A DNA stretch of 64,000 bases from Aurelia coerulea (Eukaryota; Cnidaria; Scyphozoa; Semaeostomeae; Ulmaridae), in NCBI GenBank assembly GCA_039566865.1, contig CM076944.1, positions 13,228,501-13,292,500 of the forward strand, given 5' to 3'. The position numbers were made by a program, and so were the translations under genes. The first letter of the stretch is position 1, and every line of letters begins with the position of its first letter. Positions 23,901 through 38,900 of the stretch are shown here, piece after piece. The notes under the pieces were generated by a model, which saw only the letters and a program-made list of their open reading frames with translations, was not told the DNA's origin and did no database searches.

Positions 23901-26900
23901 ATGAGCGTATGAAAACAGAAAATGAAGTCAGTACAAAATGTTCTATCAGGTGGGGGTGAATCATAAAAGATGTCGCTTCAATTGCCTTTTCAGCTTTATT
24001 ATCTTAACTCTTTACTGCTTCATAGAAGGGTCAACTTAGATATCAAATTTTCTATAGATCATCAAATTTTATTAAGAAAAAGCTGATGCGAAGAGCTCTT
24101 CGGTAAAAGGCGGACACCAATCTGGTTAATGGTTGCCACAGGGCTTCCACGAATGATAAATTGAACTCCAAAAATCTATTGGCCTTAAATTCACGGTGAT
24201 AAGAGAAAATTCCTAAAAATGTATTTGAAAAGGTGTCCTATGGCTCAACAATACGCCTCGCAACAAAAGAGAACAGTCCATAAAAATGATTTAATGAAAT
24301 CCAGCTTTGATACGGAGCAGGTGAGACTAACCTTGATCAGTTTTGCCACTGCGGAAACCACAGCCTGGTGTTCCATCTGCGCAGCTTGCTGCCTCATTCT
24401 CATCTTTCTGCGTTTTCTATAAAGCTTTGTATTTGGTTGTTTGGGTGGGTTACTGCCTTGCCTTGCTTTCAGAATTTGCTTCATTAGCTCTGTTTCAGTA
24501 TGTGAATACTAGAATGGAAAATGAAAGCAATATTCGATAGCAACAAGTAGAATAAGGGCTGATAAAAGCAGAGAGCTAGCAGAGAAACAGTCTGCTAGTT
24601 ATGTCATATGTATAGCGGAAATGTTCTTCGACGTTGTTACCTGGAGCATCAGCTTCTGTTTGGCAATTAACCCTATTCCACCTGGGCTCTCTTGATTCAC
24701 TCTTCACCTGGGGGGGGGGGGCATTATAGCCCCCCTAATTATTTCCAAAACCGATACAGTTATGAAGTTGTAACTTTGTACACAGTATCATCAATCTATT
24801 GTGATTCTAATTAAGTACTTAAAGTTTAATTAGTCATGTGACTTGTTGCTAGGCAACTAGATATTTTGTGGCCAGTCTTCGATAAGGTTATGTATGGTAA
24901 CTACAATAATGTCCTATATCTTAGCTAAAACAAAGTTTATTCTTATAAACTGTTAAAAATCTTGTGCAGCATCATATTTTCTCATGAAATAACACATTAA
25001 GTTTTAATTTTCTACACACTTGTTCAAGCAATGACGTCATAAATCTATATGACGTCATATGTCTAAAAAACTATAAACATAAATGACAATTGACAAACTA
25101 TATATCATATAGTCCGGTAGAAGAAGGGGGGGGGGGGAGTAGTACCACAGAAAGCAACAGTATAAAAAAGCAGCAGTATTCCTTAAAAAAAGTGATGAAA
25201 GATACATCTTTTAGAAGATTGAAAGAATATGAAAATGGTATTGACCTGTCTCTCGTTTCACCATAGCAAACAGCAAACTTTGTTGCTAAATGTGGCGAAA
25301 TGCATCAAATCCTGATCGCTGGATGATCCAGGCCAATCAGGCTCATTACCAGATATGATGATAAAATTGAACAGAGGAAGTGTATCCCAGATACATTGGC
25401 ATAGGAGTTGGAGGGCTGGGGTTTGCTGCAGCCCCTCAAATCAGGCAAAAGTTATTTTTTCAGGCGCCATTCAAGCACTATTAAAGCAACGAAGCCATTG
25501 TATTTTTTGGGAAATATCCATGATCAGCCCATCTAAACGTTGGGCTGCCCCTAAGTTCATGAAAGGATAGCAAAGCTGCTGATTGATGTCAGCAATAGAA
25601 GAGAAGGTCGAGAATAATGACAATATCTGAAGTTCTGATGTGTTGGCCTATTTTCAGTTCCTTTGGATTTAGGATTTTGCATCCGAATCTATTGCTCATT
25701 GATCGGCAATTGCATCCAAATTTGACATGTTAAGAAGAATTCCAAACGGAAAAAAGTCCCTGCGAAAGATGCAAAATCACAATAACGCAGCCGACAGCGC
25801 AAACAGGACACATGTCACAAAGATCAATTTTCAAGATCAGTAATCAACATTTGCAACCTCGTCCCCAGGGCCTTTTGTCATATTGAGACGGAAACGAAAA
25901 GGCCCTGGGATCGGCTAGTCACATAAGCAATCTGAATGGCTATTGCTTTTCACATAAATTATGTTCAATTCAATTCAACGTGTAACCACTTTCTTGTGAT
26001 CATTCTTTGTGCCCCTTTGATGAATGGAAATAAGCTCCATAAAGAGCTCCATTGTATATTCGAGAAGTTTGCGCTAATTTGCTTTATCCTAAGAAAGCAG
26101 GGTCATAGAGGCTCCCTGGTGCATGAATTTCATGGCCACGTAAATAAGCAGTAACTAAGCTCAGAACAATAGGGTACAAACAGGGTATCCCAGTTTAGAG
26201 TAACAAACTGAGTACTTTCGGAAAAGCGGAACAAGGCGGAACTTGATAACATCGTAAATAATCGAACATATTCTCAAATTTGAAGCTGGTTTAGATTGGT
26301 ACTTTTCTTGGATTTTGTTCATGAAGTTCGTGAATGTAAAGTCACTCCTACCAAAGTTTATAAGTGACATACTATGAATGTAATTCGTTTTGTAGACTAT
26401 GTGAAAATGTGACCTCAACCAAGACCACAACAAAGCGAATGAAAAATAAATCTAGTCAAATTGAAAGAGACAAGTTTCAGGAACAAATACAACAACAACT
26501 CGCAGAATATCTATTTTTCGACAGTAAAATGTTGCTTGTAGACTCGATGGGAGAATACCCGGGAGCAACTGGCACAGGACGGATTTTCCATAACCGGTTG
26601 GCAAAGCGGCGAATCACATCTGAGCCATTCGATAAGACATTGAAAAGCAATTAAAAACACTTCACCGGCTTTGGATTTGCGAAAAACTTTGATAATTCGA
26701 TGAAAACCAGTCGCAAATCGTTGAAAAAGTGACAGAAGCCTGAGCCCTGAGCTTTTTGGTCTCCTTCGCTCAACTCCACTGCAACACGTACGCGGCAGCC
26801 ATAGTCTACCGTAAAACTGCTGTGCTGCATACATTATGATTTCTAAAATTTATGACACCCACGGAGAGAGGGTGTTTTGGTAATCATGTGACCAGCCGAT

Positions 26901-29900
26901 CCCAGGGCCTTTTCGTCTTCGTTCCAATTTGACAAAAGGGTCCCAATATGACAAAAGTCCCTGGGGACGAGGTTGCAACTTTTGCTGATTTTGAGAAAAA
27001 TCTCAGTTTTTCAGTAACGTGATGGTATAATTTCAGTGTCCAAAACTGCCCAGAAGTAGCATCTTCCTGCATTCTACACTTATTTCAGATATTCAGAATT
27101 TTAGAAATGAAACAGAAATATTCGTTATCACTATCAGGTACAAGGCATACAACGTACCAGAATGATTCCTAAAGTTTTGTTGTTCCATTTTCCAAATCGT
27201 TCAGCTTTTGAGAACAATCTTGGGAAATCTTCAAGAGGCTGTAGCTTTTGGAAAAAACTATCTTCATTCTCCATGGACAACCACCATCCTACAGAAGAAA
27301 TTGAGAACATTGAGAAACAGGACAGTAATTAAATGAAATGAATGAGATCAACGAATGAAAACATTTTTGTCTATCTTCACACTGGTATAGGTTAATCGTA
27401 ACAGTTTTAAAAGGTACATGAGAAAACATCAATATTTCATAAAAATATGTTCGTTGCGTGTGGTACTATGTAATTGAACAGTAATAAAATGTATAAAAGA
27501 TTTAAGTACCAAAAATAGCTTAGATGTTTAATGATGTTTAGATGTTTGATGATCAATATTTCATCCCTTCAAACAGGGCCAGCCCTGCTGCGCAGAAGTT
27601 GGATCCCAGCTTCCAGGGCTGGTCTACTTACCATATAATAGTGTTTCAGATTTATTAAATGTCTCCTCCTGTTATATGTTAAATATACATCTAACATTGT
27701 CGACCGTAAAGGAAGCCTCTATATTGAATATTTTCTGTACCATATATCGTTGTCCTTACTTTCGGTAGCTGCAAATGATTTACTTTGCGCAGACTATAAT
27801 AGCTATAATTTTTTTAAATTATATTCGATCTGGAATTGATTTGCAAAAAATATTTTCTCAAAAACAAAGCATTTGTCAATCAAAATATGCTGCAGTAGCC
27901 TACGTGCAGTCTTTCTTTTATAAAATTGAAAGAACCAGAAAGTAGAAAGACTGCGCAGCACCAAGAGATTTCTTGTATGAGTGACTCAGCAAAATGAAAT
28001 CAATGAACGCTAATCTGTTCTATCAAACTGTTCAATTTCAAACAAACACAAAACAAAGACGCTACGTAGGCTGATTGTGTTGTGGTTCGGAAAATCTCTA
28101 ACCAAGTTCTAATTGGTTCATATCACAATGGATTTATTCATTAAAATACGAATAATCGATTACAAATGCGCAGTCTTTCTATTTCTCGTTCTTTCAATTT
28201 TACACTAAAGAAAGACTGCACGCAGGCTAATGCTGCAGTTGGTTTTCTGACATAACTTGTAGCTACTTTTTAAACAATAAGAAGTGTCAGAGGAATTTGC
28301 CAATACGAAACACCTACCATCAAATGCATGTATTGGATAATTGCACAGCAAACCACCATCTACAAACACATCTGTGTGTTCATGCACTTTGTACAGGACG
28401 CTTTGAAACACACCTAACGAAAGATTCAAATAGCGACAACAGTTATTTATTCAGTCAGAAAATGAAGATTAGTCAAAAAAGGGAGTGTGAAGCTGCAAAG
28501 AGTCTTGCAGGCGCGTTTAGAGGCTAAGAACTGCATGAACGAGAGAAATGCCACATTAGATTGAGACCCCATTATCACAGTACCAGTGCAACTTTGGGTC
28601 TGTGACAAAAGCGTGGCGGATCAGCCTCCCGTTTACACTGTTCTTGCTAATCCGTAACATTTTTGCTCCTTCTATTTATAGAATTGTGTTATTCTGAATC
28701 AGTGCAAGCAAGCGCTCTGGAGCCTTAGCAGCTCTGCATCGGATCAAAACTGTACTGGTACAGTGTAAACAGTAAATGTGACCTAAATCGAGGTACCACG
28801 TAGCTTTTATGTCCTATCACTGCGGAAAATACAGGGTGTCCCAAAAAACATGGATGCCATTTGAATGGTTACTGTGAACCATAAATCCAACATTCCCATT
28901 TTTCACATTTTTGAATAGGCGAGATTTCAACTTAGAGTTTGGCACCAAGTTTGAGCAAATCTAACAAGTGGTTGCTGATTTATTGAGAAAGAAAGTCAAA
29001 ATCAGTGGTTGTTTCAAAACCAGAGGATTTTATCTCCGTACTTAACCTTATAACTTGAATTTTAGCATAAAATGGACTTACACTTAGCCTTTATATCAGG
29101 AAACACATTTGAGAGTAACTAATGACCACATGACTCAAGAATATTGACCAGGAAGCCTGCTGAACACAATATTGTTGGTTTAAAACGACTTTTATTACTT
29201 TTGAGAAGCAAAATAACTGATGGACGCATGTCATGGCCTGCAGCACTTGTGCTCCATATAGCCATTTCCAGCAACCCTAAATGTGTTCAATATTCTTGGT
29301 TATCACAAAATCCAATTCATGACTTGACTTATGAACGCCAGGAAACCGGGCTAGGTATGTTTTTCAATCAATTTCTCTGATTTTAACATAATGAGAATAA
29401 TGAATCCTCTGGTTTTGAGGCAGCGAATGATTTTGATTTTCTTGCTCCATAAATCAGCAACTACTGATCAGATTTACTCAAACTTGATGTCAACCTTCAA
29501 GTTGAAGTCTCTTCTATTAAAAATCTTAAAAACGGAAAAAAATGGATTTATGGCTGCCCCGCAGCAGCTACTCAAACAGTGCACATGCTTTTTGGGACAC
29601 CCTGTCGATTCCAAATAGAATGTAGATATCGCCACAAAAACATCGTAGGTGTTTCCAAAACATCTGATTCTGGAGGCAATAAACAAAATTAGCACAATAG
29701 TTGACGTTTAAAGGGCCTCATGGGGGCAACTTTAATTGCACAGGGGGAAGAAACTTGACCACCTTGATCACACTGCTCTTACGTCTGTAGGAATGTCGCT
29801 TCCATATGCTCCTTGCTTCGTGCTTCATTCCTTGTCATTTAAGATATGACATTTTCTAATTGGTTCAAAGGTGTTTCTTCGAAGAAGACGACTGAAAGAT

Positions 29901-32900
29901 CATCTGAAAAGGCCTACTGATTTGTGCTCATGTGCAGTAGGATACTTCTGCGTTTTTTAGGTTCTTGGTGTCTCTTTCTATGTGACTTTCCCCTGATTAG
30001 ATATTGACGCTGCGAAGCATTTGTAACGAAGCTGCGTTGAAAATACATGGAAACAAGGATACAAAAGAAATGAAAACACGCAAACTAGCTTGTGCATTGT
30101 CACCATGCAAACAGAGGGAACTGAAAATGTTCTCTTGCAAACTTTGTGCTGTCAAAGATTGAACAAGACAGTTTCGTTTCAACACAAGAACAAACTTTTG
30201 CAGTATAAGCACCCGCATATAAGAACCTATTTTTCAAACCAAGCCCTTATTGTTAACATGTAACGGGTAACATTCAAGAAATCAGGCTGTATGTTCTTAA
30301 TTATATTCTAAAATTCTAAGAAAGATTTTTTCAATGATGTTTCCTTACTTTTTCAGTCTCTCTACTTAAAATAAAAAAATACTGTGAAAGAGGACAGAAC
30401 ACTTGTATTGTGGCGGGATCATACTTGTTTAGGCCTATTAGATGAATGAAGGGTATGAAAATTCATTTTTGTGTTACACAGTAATCACATTAATGCTTTG
30501 GATAAACCAGGATTGACATAGCTGAAAACAGGCTCAATGTAGTTGTTCTTCAAGGTTCTTACAGAAAGGCTCTTACAGAAGATTGCAGGCTGAAGGTTCC
30601 TGTATGCAAGATTTTACTGTAACCCTACCTGGCATGGCAGTAGACATGCGCACTGCAGTCCTTATCGGTGTATTGGGAGTTGTCTTTGGATGAAAATATT
30701 CTGCAGTCATCTGGCTGAGATTGGTCACAACTATGCAGAGCTCCCGACCAAACTGATGCAGTAACTAAAAGAGAATCAATCTTTTACATCTCAGCCTTCA
30801 TAAGATAGGATGCTAAATTATTTTCAAAATATTGCAGATGTCTCTCAAAGTTTTGCAAGAGCATCTAAGAAAATCATATAATAGAGTTGAAAACTCTTGA
30901 CCGTCAATTTCAAATATTTTCTATTATCATTTATATGTTCAATTAGCTACATTTGGTGGTAGGGGACTGCCATCAAAAACTAAAGCTCTAATTATTGTCT
31001 CTTGTGCTGTCATCTTGCAATGGTTTATCTAAAAAATGTAGCTCTCAAACCATTTATCAGATTCAGCTAAACTGATAATTCCTGTATATACCGGGTGTCC
31101 CAAAATGATAAGTTTGATTGCTTATAATGTCCATAACAAATGAACCAATTTTCAACAACTTTATTTTATCCGATTGCCGAAAGGCTAAATTGTATTCGCA
31201 ATGTTGGTTTTTGTTTTATGCACACGCTTTCATGTCGAAAAGAAGATCGAAAAACCTGCTTAAATCCAAGCCTTACATGGCATGAAAAAAGAAACGGCCT
31301 ACTTTTCCAGCCAACATTTTAGATGTGATAAAAAAAGTCTCGACTCATATGTAGTTCAGAGAATACGAATTCAGTTTATACTGAATTCAGATGGGTAGGT
31401 GCTTTAGAGAATACGAATGCGAGTTCAGCCTTTTGTATCACATTTAAAATGTTGACTGGAAAGGTAGGCTGTTTCTTTTTCACGCCATCCAAGGCTTGAA
31501 TTTGAAGGTTTATCGATCTTCTTTTCGACATGAAAACATCTGATAACATCGGCATAAAGCCACAACCAACATCCTCGAATACAATTTAGCCTTTCGGCAA
31601 TCGGATAAAATAAAGTTTTTGAAAATCGGTTCATTGGTTATGGACACGTAAGCAATCAAACGATAATATATCATTTTGGGACACCTGGTATATCAGCTCA
31701 TCATAAACATATCAGCTTTGATAAGAAATTTTAGTTTTTCAAAATCGGTCGCATAGTTTTCATATAACGCGTGACCGCATCCAAATGCTTCATCTCAAAA
31801 TCCTTCGAAAAAAGTGTCGAACTCCTTGATAAAATTTGCTAGCAATGCAACCTCATGAAAATAGACAACATATGAAAAATGCCTGAATGTCATGTAATTG
31901 CCAATTTTATATGATTACCCAGCCTCATTATATTCCTAACTAATGTTTGAACGATAAGATAGACAAATACTGGGACAGTTAAAAAAGCGTATTGTATGCA
32001 CTCTTTGAAACATAGTAACTACAAAAACTACAATACAAATTGCGAAAATTACAATTCTGTTGCTTAGCTGATAGCTAAACGTAATCATGGGAAATTATTC
32101 ATGGTTTAAAAGGCATTTTCTTTATCTCAAATGAAGAACCCCCAAAAACTAGCATAGGTTCCAAATCTTTAAAAAGGCTGGTGTAAAATTGAGTGACCTA
32201 TTTCTTTGAACTGAATGACTTCAAAGAAACTTTAGCTAATTCTCTATAATTCTACCGTTGGAATTTTCTGAAATCTGCAAAACTTTCCGAATTAGAGTGT
32301 TTTTCTTCTTTTTCAAGAATTCAAGAAAAATTTTCAAAGAAACTTAAAGCCATCGTTATTTCTAAACTGTTTGACGCAACATGAAATAATTTCGAAGAAA
32401 ACCATAGTTCATGAATGCCTACAATATGGTATCAAGCAAAAATCTGTCACTCATCTGGTTTACGATTTAGAAAATTGATGACGTCACATCCTCAAATGAG
32501 TTGAAATGAAGATACGCTGGAATTTCCAAAAATATTCAAAATTTCTGAAAAGTCCAACGGTAGAATTATAGATAAGTATCTAAAGTTTCTTTCAAGCCAT
32601 TCAATCATCAGAAATTGGTCATTGAATTTTACACCACCTTTTTACGCCGAGATAAAGATTTGGAACCTATGCTCCAAAAACTAGCTTCCGTGGGCCTTGC
32701 CTAAAACTGTGAGTGAATGACACAGTCTGATGCATCTTTCAACCATTAAAATGGTAAAGTAGCATTTTTCGCATCTCAAGCATTGCTTTTAATGGTACGG
32801 AGACTGCAGAAATGTTATTATGTTCCCAATCAATGCTGCGCATCAAAAAAGGTCAAATCCGATATGACACTGAGCAGGCTACTTTTGAACAATTCGAGAA

Positions 32901-35900
32901 TGTGAATTTGGACTGATTCTTAATTTCAAGAGAAAACAATGCACCTAAAATGACGAGAAAGATCTTCAAAATTTAGTTGAAGCCACAGGCCACAGTAAAA
33001 TGATGGGTAAAACATTTGACTAATTGGTTACATTGCTTTTCCAGTACGAATTTTGGGATACATTTTTATAACTCACCCGGTAGAGTTTGATTATGATAGC
33101 CGTGGCAAAAATTCTAGCAAATTTAATCAAGGATTTTAGGTAGGCCTGTATGTTAGGATTTTGGGATAAATTGTGTTATAAATCGCTTGCAATGAGAGAA
33201 CGATTTTCGGGGTCACTATATGATTATTGCATAATGCAGCCTCAGTGGTATGTATGTATGTATAATTTTACCATATAAAATTTTAAAAAATTATTGTAAT
33301 ATTTTGGAGAGAAAAAGTTACGAGTGTATAATATAATACAAAAGTTAGGAATTTAATCTAAAAACACCCCCAGTTAAAAATGGCAGGGATAACAGTAAAA
33401 GGTCAGTGAAACATTGCTTCCATAATGTCCCCCCCCCCCCAGAGGTGTCATTGAAGGAAAAGTTTTCATGAAAGGAAAGAAATAACATATTTTTCTGTCA
33501 AAAAAAGAACGTGGCTAGAGGATCACTGACAGCGTACTCTAAAGCATAGAAAATCCAAACCATGCTCAAACGACTGTTTTTAGAAGAAGCCGATTGTGTA
33601 CGCCCATATGCAGGTGAATCCTTTTATAGCATGAAGAAAAAAGTTCTCTGTTGAAAGCAATTATAAAATGCTTTTCGAAAGCTGATTTCACTCATGAAAA
33701 TGCCTCATAAATATAACTGTAATAAGGTAGGAAGGTGCATGTTTGCTGTAGGGTAAAAGGTTACCGTACCTCCAAAGGCAGTGATATAGATTTAAAGCTG
33801 CAAGATTATCAGAGATTATCCCCCGGTTGATGTGAGATAATTTCATTCGTTGTCTCAAAGGAAGGATGCATTTAGCTAAATGAAAAAGATAGATTTCCAC
33901 CTGCTTGGTCGATGATTGCAGATGGTTCGGAATCCTTTTAAATTATGTGATAATCCCTATGCTAAATAGATGAGCCGTTGTTGTTTATCACTTGAAGTTA
34001 TCTTAAGGTAGACTCTTTTTGAAGCATAACAGTCTCTTTACACAGGTTGGAACAGAAAGAGTTACTCTATTTAGAGACTTCTTTCAACTTTGGAACACAA
34101 ATCTGTTTTTTTCCCAGCAAATTAGCAATAAAATCCATTAGAAAGTCCTGCTTAGATTCCTAGTAATCACACAATTGTCTAGTGCAATATTGAGGTATCG
34201 AAAATTAAAAAGACCTGTTATTAAAATTTTTCTGCTTTACTTTCAGAATTGTTCCATCATTATCAAGCAAATTTTTCAACTAAAACAGCATTTTCCAGCA
34301 AACCTTACGTTGGAATGAAAAGAAATGGTATTAAGTGAATCAACCTAAGCTCTTGACTCCAAAGAGGGGCTTTAAAGAAGAGGGGAGAGGCAAAAGGCAT
34401 TGCCGTTAATAGATTGCAATTAATTTGAATTGATACGAAAGCATGGAAACAGACCATCTCAACTTTGATTTTCGATACCTTAACATTGCTTTAGAAAGTT
34501 CAGGGATATATACAAATCAAAGCCAAGAGGTACACATCACTCTAAAAACTGCATACGTTTGTGACAAAAATCCCAAAAGATATCCAAAGATCCCAGAAAT
34601 CTCCAAAAGGTGAGAGTATCAAAAATCTTAACAAAACTTGAAAATCCCAAAGATCCCAAAAATCTCCCTACAAATTATACAAATTCTTGCAAACAGTTAA
34701 ACATTTCCTTTGAAAATGTTGAAAATTGTTAAGATCCTTAAAAACATAAGTTCAGCTTCACCGCCACCCAAATAAGTCAAGTTGCTTAAACTTGACACCG
34801 GCAAGCAAACATAAACATTCTGAAACGATGCGAAAATTTATGTCAGCATTGCCTTTAAATTACCCAAAAGTATCGATGACCACGTCTTCAGTTTATTTGG
34901 ACGTAAAATATCACTTTCGGCAATGTTCTGGCCCCTTAATATCAGACTGACTTCCCCGTATATGTGTATTTATTCAAAACATTGAAAAAAAGGAAGAAGG
35001 TCCATTTCATTTTTTTCATTTTAACTTTTTCAGGCATGACAGCCCTTTAACCCTATCCAGACTAGGCTTTTTGAAACTTTGGGGAGACTAGGGGGGGGGG
35101 CACAAAGTGCCCCCCTGGTTTTTCTCAGAATCATAAGTGCTAGAGACTTGAAACTTGGCACAGGTAACAAACATGATAAGGCAAACAAGAATGTGTGATT
35201 TTTTTTGTTTATGTCACGTGATTAAGTGCTGACGTCAGCAAATGTTGCTAATTTGGGTGTAAAACAACATGTACTTTGTCGCGTTGTATCTCCAAATTGA
35301 TAAAATTTATCGATGTGATATTTGAAACATAGAAGGATTATATCCTTCTAATTCTTATTTTGAAATTTTGGCTTTGTAAGTCTAATATTTTTGCTGATGT
35401 CAGCATTTATTTATTTTGTACGAGAAAAATAGCGATTTTTGTCTAAAATTGATTATAAATTACTTCTAAAAATAGCAAAAAATGCTAAATATACATAAAA
35501 AGACCTGCTGCATCATATTATGTCACTCATTTGTCTAAAAATGAAGCATAACATGGTTTTTCGTCAGTACGCATGCGCAACAACCAATTGTTGATGACGT
35601 CATCAAAAATCAATAAACTATATATCAAATGAAAGCTTGTTTCAAGACGAGTTCAAAAATGTTTGTCTCATTGCCATAGAGCCAGTGGTTCCAAATCTAT
35701 GACTTAAAAGGTATTTATTTGGCGGAGCACTCAATTTAAAGTCATGTGTTGACCCCCGGAATAAGTTTCAAAATTTTTGAAATTGACATGAAAAGATGTC
35801 TCATAGATAGAAACTAAAAGTCACAAAAAAACTAGACTATTCTAGAGATACTCGATGAGCTGTGTGGAAAAGTTTACTAGGGGGGCACTTTGTGCCCCCC

Positions 35901-38900
35901 CCCAGTCTGGATAGGGTTAAGAATAACTCATTGGGGACAAAGGGTCTGTATCAGCCAGCATACTTCGCAGGTACCATCTATGGTCCATGGAAACGGCGAC
36001 AGCAAAGTCCAAAGAAGAGCACACGTTAAGCATGCTGGTTGAAATTGACTTTTTGAATGTCTCCACCCATTTAAGTCACACACACGAAGGACAAACGAGG
36101 GAGATATAGGGTGGGTTGAGCCAGTCTAACAGTAGCTTATTGTATTCGATGTTCTAACAGATGATCTAGAGTTAAGAGATTAAATGGTAAGTGCTTTCTT
36201 CTGTTCTATTTTTAGACTATATTGCTAAATGATTGTCTTTGAAATTCCATTCTGTATTCGTTTTTGGCCAACCGTTTATGTCCGGGATAAAAATATACTC
36301 AAATAAAAAAACTAGCATGTATGCATTTAGCAAGCCAAGCGTGCTGCCAATTCAAAATCTCTCCGAGGAGATGACTCTTATTTGATACGACGGCTTTTGT
36401 TTTCGCGGTATGTCCTTAATCTGGATTTGCAGGCAACTGGCATTTCCCATGCGTCTAATACTGTGATATTGAATATAAATAGCTATTTTAGGACCTGAAA
36501 GTTGTAGAAACAGCTGGAAAGCGAGACGTGCTGGTTGCAGCTATCTTGAACATCTGATCATCTCGAATACCGGGTGAGCCAGAAAAAAGTTCCCACATAT
36601 GAAAGTTCATGGCACTAAGAATGCTTGATGGATTTGACTAAATCCAATTCTGCTTAGTAGCAGAGAGATTGAAGTATTGTTGTAATTTCCCATGCATTTT
36701 TAAACGACTTTACGAAACTTTGTGGTTGCGAAATGCCTGGAAAAGGCCTAAAGCACTTGATCCAATCACAAAGAAACTCCTCGTACAGAAGAATAACAAA
36801 GATTTGATAGATAAATGGACAAATGGCAATTTTTTACCGAGTGAGTCAGAAAAACCCACGCAGTTCGAAAGTGTACAGCTCCTTAAATACAAAAACAAAA
36901 ACATTTTGCAGTAAAAAATTCAACAACCAACATGTTAAATTATCTTTAGAATATTTCCTGGCTGAAAGTGGTCACTCCGTTCAGATCTTATAAGGGAATT
37001 TCTCAAGAATTTCGCTTCGAGAAACTTTCAAAACTGTCCTACTATCAAGAACAAATTTAAGTCTCTAGCTTACAACAGTGACTTAAAAAATCTTTCGCAA
37101 GTGCTATCTTCTTGGGAAGATAAAGAAGTCTCCCCCTCTCCTAGCAAGGCAAATTATATGAAAATACATATATGTGTAATTGTTGTTAGGAAGGAAAGCC
37201 GGTGACATTTCGGTCACTCGTTTTGCAGGTTTTGCAAGGGGTTTTCTGCAGAAAATCTCCCAAAACCACGGGAAGAAATGACCGATATCGGCTATGAACA
37301 AGAAAGCTTTCAATATTATTAGCTGTGATATTCAGGGAGCAGTACTTTTTCAAACACCGTGAATTTTCTTTTTACTCATCCGTAAAATTCTCTTGTCTTT
37401 GAAATATTCTTTTTCTATTCTTAGATCTATGCTAATGAAATTTACGGTTATCTTGCAAACAAATGTCAAGATAATCGGGTTCACAAAATGACACTTACTT
37501 CTTTAAAGGTGATATCAGCATTGCCTGTTCGTTCTTTTAACTGCTCTCCAAACCACTTCAATAGGCGTTTTCCAGGGTTCCAGCCAAAACCTTGAAGCAA
37601 GTTTGGTAGAAGACTGCAGTATCCACAGCGATGATCTACAAAAGATGTTTAAATTGCCTTGAAAACTAACTTGAGAACACAACTTTCTATTGTAGTCTTT
37701 TGAGGTATGTTTTTTTGTTTATACATTATTAGCATTGTTTCTTGGTGGAGATAGAGTTTTAGCATATACCCAAGTGTAAGAAAGTACATTAATTTTGACA
37801 AAACATAGCAAACTTTCAATCAAATTTTTTCAAGGTTTCAGCTTTTGGAGTAATGAAACCGATTCTATATGTAGGAAATTGAACTACGAAATCTTGCGAA
37901 ATATAGCGATCGACTGTCATACCTAATCGACTACCCTGCATGAAAACTGAACAAAGCTTTATCAACGAACGCTTTTCATTTGTGGGTACTTTTACTGATA
38001 TAATTCCAGCATAATATTCAATGATTTGGATGGCATGACCGATTTTAATGAAAATATCTTCACATTATTAGTCTTTTCGATATGAAACAGCCACACTTAT
38101 AGGGAAATGTCAGACCTAAGAATACGAAAATGCTGGATGCGAAAAATTTAGAGTGTGTGGAAGGAGCGCTGACTAGCTGACTCAAAAGTTAGACTAATGA
38201 CTAGATCTGACCTTAAGAACCTGCAGTTGGATAAAATCGAGTAGACATATGACAAGGCAGGGCAATCTTTTCCGTATTACTGACGAACGACATGAATCAA
38301 GAATGTCTTTTTGGAAATTCGTTCTATGTGAGAAATGTATAATCAACGTTAAAGAGCCAGTATCATCCAGGATCCCTTGCGGGCAGGCTGACATTTTGGA
38401 CTGTCTGCAAATTAAGTTTGGCCTAAGCGAAAACCATGGATCCACAATGCGGTAATTGAACTAATGAAAAAGGTTTTTTATATTGAAGATGAAAATTTAC
38501 AATACAATGATACCTCCTACTATACTCTCTAATTACAACTATACGATACCAAGAGGAGCGAAGTGGCACGACTACCCCAAGGCCATAACATGAAGCAAAA
38601 AACAAGGACAATACCAGAACAGTGTGTAAAGGGGTCAAAGAACAGAACGAACTGCATACAAACATTAAACTAAGCTACAAGTCATCAGGACAGCCTGCAA
38701 CCAAATAATTGGAATTAAATGAAGAGCCTAAACTTTAGACCAAGATATCATGGCTGGCAAGATGTCTTTCTTGGTTGCAAGCTACCCCAATCTATTAGCT
38801 GTTTAAACTAAAAAGGGGCATTAAGCAGATGGAGGGATGGGATACGGAGGGTATTCATAAGAAAATGGACAAGTTAATTAAAGCGTTCTGTTTCCAAAAT

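Noticed and set aside
26364..26834. Frames of 96 and 107 codons on opposite strands
   Set aside because: They overlap each other inside a foldback element, with no recognised domain.
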